Part shown: one piece after another, positions 57,301 through 64,000 of the stretch
Layout: every line of letters begins with the position of its first letter
Numbering within the stretch: position 1 is the stretch's first letter
The notes under the pieces: generated by a model
Told to the model about the DNA's origin: nothing
The model's database searches: none
What the model saw: the letters and a program-made list of their open reading frames with translations, nothing else
Origin: Amaurobius ferox
Lineage: Eukaryota > Arthropoda > Arachnida > Araneae > Amaurobiidae
DNA length: 64,000 nucleotides
NCBI GenBank assembly: GCA_951213105.1
Contig: OX578138.1
Span: forward strand, 65,713,037 to 65,777,036
Reading direction: 5' to 3'
Program-made: the position numbers and the translations under genes

Positions 57301-60300
57301 ATTTCCAACCTTTTTCGTTTGAAGGAACCAGGGAGTTAGAGAGGAGAACTCCTTATGAAAATTTAGTTTTTCATTAATATCTCGATAACACCTAGTCTTA
57401 GAAACTCGAAACATGGACTGAATTTTAAGTGGGGCTATTTCAAGGCTACCCTCAAAATTTCATTAAATTCGGTTCAGCCGTTCTCCCGTAATGATGAGAC
57501 AAACATACAGACAGACAAATTTTCAATTTTATTTATATACTAGCAACATACCCGTTCTTCGTACGGAGTATATAATATAAAGAAACTTATAATTCGTAAT
57601 TATGTGCAAATTCTGTTAAAATATTAACTTTATTGCTCCTAAAGATAAGTTTAAGAATATCTGTTCTCACTATGGAAAATTATCTTCAAGGGAAGATCTG
57701 AAGAATAAAACATCCTGACCTCTTTTGTAAGCAAATTTACAAAAAAAAAAAGGAATTGAATCAATATATGCAACCCCGTACTACTTATATTGCCGCAGAT
57801 TACAAAATATGCCAGTGTGTTAGCAGAAGATTACCCATATTACAATATGAGTCTCAAAAATCTTTGCCAAAATAAAAGAGATGACGTAATAAATTGTAAA
57901 TATCAATAATCTCCGTACTCTTTCTACCAGAAGGTCGTAATTGATTCCAATATATGCCAATATATATCAAAACATATGCCAATATACATGTACTAATATT
58001 CTCGTAGATTAGAAGATATACCCGTGTATTTGTAGAAGATTACTCGTACAACGTACAATATATGAGTTTAAACAATTTTTGTCATAATAAAACAATTGCA
58101 TAATAACTTGAAAAGATAAATAATCCCTGAATCAATAATCTCCGAAAATATCAATAATAATAACCTGAAGACCGTAATTGATATTTAACAGTCAAAAATG
58201 CTATAAGAAAAATTAAATCGTTCTTTTCTGAAATATATTTTTATATTCATTTAATTATTATTCAAATCGAAAAAATAATAATAGTCGTTAACAAACACAT
58301 TTAATTTTATTGCGTTGCCGAGCAACATGATATAAGATAGAATCTTCCTCATAAAATGCGAAATTAAATAACCATTTTGATTTCTTTATGCTTTTCATGG
58401 TTGAGTAAAAGCTTGTGAAATATATAAGCCATGGAGGTAGATTTTTCCATTTAAAATCATGTTTCAAACAATTCATGCTTTCAGATAGTGACTAATTAGC
58501 GCAAAAAATCTCCACCAAACTCAGAAATAAAGTTTTATTTCTCTTTGGCGTTTTAAACAAACGATTTTCATCCTTTCCGTTTGGATAAACCACGAAATTA
58601 GAGAGTAGAACTCCTAGGGAAAAGTTCCGTTTTTCATTAATATCTCGACAGCCCCTGGTCTTAGAAATCCTAAACTTGGACAAAATTTATGGGGGGCTAT
58701 TTTAAGGCCACTCACAAAATTTCATTAAATTCGGTTCAGCCCTTCTCTCGTGATGATGCGACGAACGAAAGTTTCGGTTTTTACTAATATCTTGAGAACC
58801 ACTGGTCGTAGAAACTCCAAAGATAGACTAAATTTTAAGTGGGGCTATTTCCAGGCTACCCACAAAATTTCATCAAATTCGCTTCAGCCGTTCTCACGTG
58901 ATGATGGGACAAACAGACAGACAGACAGACAGACAGATTTTCAATTTTATATATAGACTAGCAGCATACCCGTTCTTCGTACGGAGTATATAATATAAAG
59001 AAACTTGAAATTCATAATCATGCCCAAATTCTTATAGTATACTAAATGACATGTTTAATCAAAACATTCTGTTAAAATATTTAATATAATGCTCCTAAAA
59101 AGAAGTTTAAGAATATCTGTTCTCGCTATATAAAATTATCTTCATGGACATATCTGAAGAATAAAACATCTTGGACCCCTTATGTAAGCAAATATAAAAA
59201 AAAATATGGAATTGAATCAATATATGCAAAATAAAAGCGTTAAAATTGTATGGGACCCGTACTAATTATATACGCGAATATTAGAAAATATAACCTGTAT
59301 TAGTAGATTACATGTATAAATTGAAAATACCAATAAACCCGTAATCTTTAAATCTGAAGACAGTCATTTATTCCAATATATGTCAAAATTAAAGTGCTAA
59401 AATTATATGGGGAGATATACACGTACTACTTATAATGTCCGATTATTAGTAGAAGATTACCCGTTTTGCAATATGAGTCACAAATGTTTTTTGGTAAAAT
59501 ACAACAGACGACGTAATAAATTGAATATATAATTAATCCCCTTAATCTTCATACCAGAAGCCTGTACTTGATTCCAATATATATGCCAATATATGTCAAA
59601 ATATATGCCAATATACCTGTACTACTTATATTCTCGTAGGTTAGAAGATATACCCGTGCATTCCTAGAAGATTACTCGTACAACGTACAATATGCGTGTG
59701 TCAGCAATTTTTGCCGCAATAAAACAATGGCGTAATAACTTAAAAATATCAATAATCCCTGAATCAATAATTCCGGAAAATATCAATAATAATAATGTTT
59801 AAACCTGAAGAGTATAATTGATATTATCCAGTCCAAAATGAAATGGCAATGAAATTTATTTTATATACATATCTTCATTATTCAAATCGGAAAGGATTTA
59901 ATAAAAATCGTCTGCCGCATAAACACATTGGATTTAAATCCGTTGCTAAGCGACATGATATCATTTGCTTCAAATAAATTGGTAGAAAAAATATCGTCTA
60001 AATAGTTATATTTCTATGGAACATTTGGCGACAGTTTCGTCAAATTAGCGACATATTAAAAAATCGCCAAATTTATCGCCAAGTGGGACTGTAGAACTGA
60101 CAGTTCCACTTTGCGACAAATTGACGAAATATCATCACAATACTATCCCCTAACAAAAAACAATTAATATCATTTATGTAGCGCAATTTTATCAATTTCA
60201 AGATATTTTTATAGATTTGAAAACATTTTTATCAATTTGGTGACATTTTAAAAATTCGCTAAATGTATTACTAAGTAGGATGGTTGGACTGACAGATAAA

Positions 60301-62312
60301 TGCTAACCAAACATCATTTCAGTACTCTCTTCTAACAAAACAAAAAAAAATTTCATTGATATGTAGAAGACCCAAGCCACACGACCAACCCGAAGGTTTA
60401 TGGCAGCTGTTTGTGTGTCGTTTATATCAATTTGGCGACATTTCCGTCAATTTAGCAAAGTTTAAGAAAAGTTGTCAAATTAGCAATATCCCTCCCAATT
60501 CGTAGCTTTGAATTTGCAGATCTGAATGAAACATTCTTATCCCGTTTCAATATACTAAATGAAAACACTACAATTGTATTAGAAGATATACCCGCTCTAC
60601 TCTTTTTCTGTTTCAACAATCGGCTATATGAATTTATTGGCTAAACACAATATATGAGTTTAGTAGCTAAATACGATATAAGCTTGAAAACTCTTTGCCA
60701 AAATAAATGCAATTGATGTACGCAGTCAGCAATTAATATAATTAAAAGAAAAATCAAACCGTCCATTCATAAGATATACTTTTATATCCATTTATCCATT
60801 TATTTATTATTTAAATCGAAAAAAAATAATAAAAACATTAACAGACACATTTAATTTAATTGCGATGCCGAGCAACATGATATATCCTCCTAAAATGTTA
60901 AAATTTATTAACCACTAACAGCACACCCGTTATTCGTACGGAGTGTATAATTTAAAGAAACTTAAAGTTCGCAATCATGTGCAAATTCTGTTAAAATATT
61001 AAATTTATTGCTCCTAAAGAGAAGTTTAAGAATATATGTTCTCACTATGCAAAATTATCTTCACGATCAGATCTGAAGAATAAAACATCCTGCCCCCTTT
61101 TGTAAGCAAATTTACAGAAGAAAAAATAGGAATTGAATGAATATATGCAACCCCGTACTAATTATATTGTCGCAGATCAGAAAATATGCCAATGTGTTAG
61201 TAGAAGATTACCCGTATTACAATATGCGTCTCAAAAATATTTGCCAAAATAAAAGAGATGACGTAATAAATTGAAAACATCAATAATATCCGTACTCTTT
61301 ATACCAGAAGGTCGTAATTGATTCCAATATATGCCATTATATATCAAAACATATGTCAATATACCTGTACTACTTATATTCTCGTAGATTAAAAGATATA
61401 CACGTGTATTTGTAGAAGATTCGTACAACATACAATATATGAGTTTAAACAATTTTTGTCATAATAAAATAATTGCATAATATCTTGAAAATATCAATAA
61501 TCCTTGAATCAATAATCCCCGAAAATATAAATAATAATAATTTTTAAACCTGAAGACCGTAATTGATATTATCCAGTCAAAAATGCTATAAGAAAAATCA
61601 AATCGTTCTTTTCTAAAATATATTTTTATATCCATTTATTTATTATTCAAATCGAAAAAATAATTATTAAAATTAACAGACAGATTTAATTTAATTGCGT
61701 TTCTGAGTAACATGATATAAGATAGAATCTTATAACATGTTAAATATGTCATGTCTTATAACATAAACTGCGAAATTAAATAACGATTTTGATTTCTCTA
61801 TACTTCTCATTGTTCCGTAAAAGCTTGTTTTAAATAAACCATGAACCATGGAGATAGATTTCCCCTTTAAATCATGTTTCAAACAATTCATGTTTTCAGA
61901 AAGTGACTAATTAACGCAAAAAATCTCCCATCAAACTCAGAGATTAAATTTTAATTCACTTTCAAACGATTTTCAAGCTTTTCGTTTGGATAAACCACGG
62001 AGTTAGGGAGTAGAACTCCTAGGGAAAAGTTCCGTTTTTCATTAATATCTCGACAACCCCAGGTCTTAGAAACTCGAAACTTGGACAAAATTTATGGGGG
62101 GATATTTCAAGGCTATTCACCAAATTTCATTAAATTCGGTTCAGCCGTTTTTCCGTAATGATGAGACAAACGAAAATTTCGTTTTTTACTAATATCTCGA
62201 GAACCACTGGTCGTAGAAACTCAAAACACAGATATAATTTTAAGTGGGGCTATTTCTGGGCTACCCACAAAATTTCATCAAATTCGGTTCAGCCGTTCTC
62301 CCGTGATGGTGT

Positions 62313-62350
<38 letters not shown>

Positions 62351-62763
62351 TTTTCATTTTTATTTATATAGACTAGTAGCATACCCGTTCTTCGTACGGA
62401 GTATAAAATATAATGAAACTTATAATTCAGAATCATATGCAAATTATGTTAAAATATTAAATTTGTTGCTCCTAAAGAGAAGTTTATGAATATCTGTTCT
62501 CATCATGCAAAATTATCGTCACGGGCAGATCTGAAGAATAAAACTTCCTGGCCCCTTTCGAAAGCAAATTTACAAAAAAAAAGGAATTGAATCAATATAT
62601 GCAAAATGAAAGCATTAAAATTGTATAGGACCCGTACCACTTATATACGCGAATATTAGAAGGTATAACCTGTATTAGTAGATTACATGTATAAATTGAA
62701 AATATCAATAAACCCGTAATTGATTCCAATATATGCCAGAATGAAAGCACAAAAATTATATGG

Positions 62764-62796
<33 letters not shown>

Positions 62797-64000
62797 CTGC
62801 ATGTTAGTAGAAGATTACCCTTATTACAATATGAGTCTAAAAAATCTTTGCCGAAATAAAACAGATGACATTATAAATTGAAAATTTCAATTATCCCCGT
62901 AATCTTTATACCAGAAGGTCGTAATTGATTCCAATATATGCCAATATATATCAAAATATATGCCTATATACCTGTACTACTTATATTCTCGTAGATTAGA
63001 AGATAACACTGGCATTTATAGAAGATTACTCGCACAACGTACAATATGTGAGTTTCAACAATTTTTGTCGTAATAAAACAATGGTATAATAATTTGAAAA
63101 CATCAATAATCCCCGAATCAATAATCCCCGAAAATATCAATAATAATAATGTGTAACCTGAAGACCGTAATCGATATTATCCAGTCAAAAATGCAATGCC
63201 AATTAAATTTATTTTATATACATATCTTTATTATTCAAATCGGAAAAGATTTAATTAAAATCGTATGCCACATAACACATTGGATTTACATCCATTGCTA
63301 AACGACATGATATCAGTTGCTTCAAATAAATTGATGGAAATCAAATCGTCTGAATAATGCTATCTCCATGAAAGGTTTGGCGATATTTTCTTCAATTTAG
63401 CGATAACTTAAAAAATCGCCAAATTTATCGCCAAGTGGGACTGTAAAACTGATAGTCCCATTTTGCGACAAATTGACGAAACATCATTATAATATTATCC
63501 CCTAACAAAACACAATTAATTTTATTTATTAAGCGCAATTTTATCAATTTCATGATATTTTTATAGATTCACAAACATTTTTATCAATTTGATGATATTT
63601 TAAAAATTCGATAAATGTGTTAGTAAGTAGGATGGATAGACTGACCCACAAATGCTACCGAAACATCATTTCAGTACTGTCTTCTAAAAAAAACGAATTT
63701 AATTTCATTGATTTGCGTCGTTTTTAGCAATTTGGCGATAGTTCCGTCAATTTGGCAAAGTTTAAGAAAAGTTGCCAAGTTAGCTATATTCCGCCAAATT
63801 CGTAGCTCTGAAATTGCAGATCTGAAGAATAAAACATCCTGATCCCGTTTGTATATACTAAATGCAAACACTAAAATTGTATTAGAAGATATACCCTTTC
63901 TACTCTTTTTCTGTTTCAACAATCGGATAAATGAATTTATTGGTAAACACAATATGAGTTTATTAGCTAAACACAATATAAAAGCTTAAAAACTCTTTGT
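57301..64000 (+). repeat. Head-to-tail series of HINE-like family D elements
   Basis: The terminus CTAGCAGCATACCCGTTCTTCG (or a close variant) begins at about 57540, 58965, 60910 and 62373, spacing roughly 1.4-1.9 kb. The first, second and fourth directly follow the (ACAG)n-TTTTCAATTTTATTTATATAG end of the preceding unit, so these junctions are true tandem. The 60910 copy follows a truncated unit. Each unit holds the CCAATATATGCC block and CGTAATTGATATTATCCAG. Units ending at 58965 and 62373 contain paired 145-base segments before the CAGA tract. Family C-like TTGGCGAC arrays occur at 60015-60110, 60425-60500, 63380-63440 and 63720-63800. It continues past the window edge. No coding content. 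Confidence 0.7.
60366..60412 (-). repeat. SINE 3' scrap
   Basis: AGACCCAAGCCACACGACC...CCCGAAGG is the inverse of the SINE end GGTCGGACGGCTTGGGTCT seen at 36068-36088. It is only about 45 bases, within family D/C sequence. Confidence 0.45.

Overview
This window looks like repeat-filled, gene-poor DNA from an AT-rich invertebrate genome. My best guess is a spider or another chelicerate (about 60% sure). The guess rests on an almost intact Naiad-type Penelope-like retrotransposon, a clade reported as very abundant in spiders, and on dense Helentron-like non-autonomous repeats. I see no host protein-coding gene that I can defend. Every long reading frame except one is low-complexity (TA, GT or CT runs) or lies in a repeat.

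Layout. 1-6.2 kb: Helentron-like (HINE-like) repeats of families I call A, D, E and G. 6.3-11.5 kb: a tRNA-derived SINE with a perfect 10-bp target duplication, two minisatellites, a solo LTR, a second SINE, a long family A copy, a foldback element and a second solo LTR in the opposite orientation. 12.3-17.3 kb: five copies of family B and two tRNA-like sequences. 18.35-22.3 kb: the main Naiad element, set in (CT)n/(TA)n microsatellite, with an N-terminal GIY-YIG endonuclease and a C-terminal reverse transcriptase. It is broken only by one nonsense codon in the thumb. 22.4-38.6 kb: broken Naiad pieces, nearly all bounded by (TA)n, plus families A, B, E and F, a SINE and a mariner-like element. 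39.2-43.1 kb: tandem repeats, a GC-rich hairpin, a large foldback element, and a TIR element with a 9-bp target duplication that carries a family B copy. 43.6-44.0 kb: a GC-rich LINE scrap with an overlapping ORF1/ORF2 junction. 44.7-57.3 kb: families A, B, C-like, E, J and K, a second copy of the TIR element carrying family A at the same site, and a LINE 3' end. 57.3-64 kb: a head-to-tail series of family D.

How the parts relate. The Naiad copy is the only element here with most of its own machinery. The deletion derivatives and tails could have been made in trans by related copies. The HINE-like families share termini but have different cores, as expected if one absent Helentron-type machinery moved them. 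SINEs depend on LINEs, and both a SINE and a LINE 3' end here carry (GAA)n tails. Coordinates of divergent repeats are by eye and usually good to within 5-30 bases.
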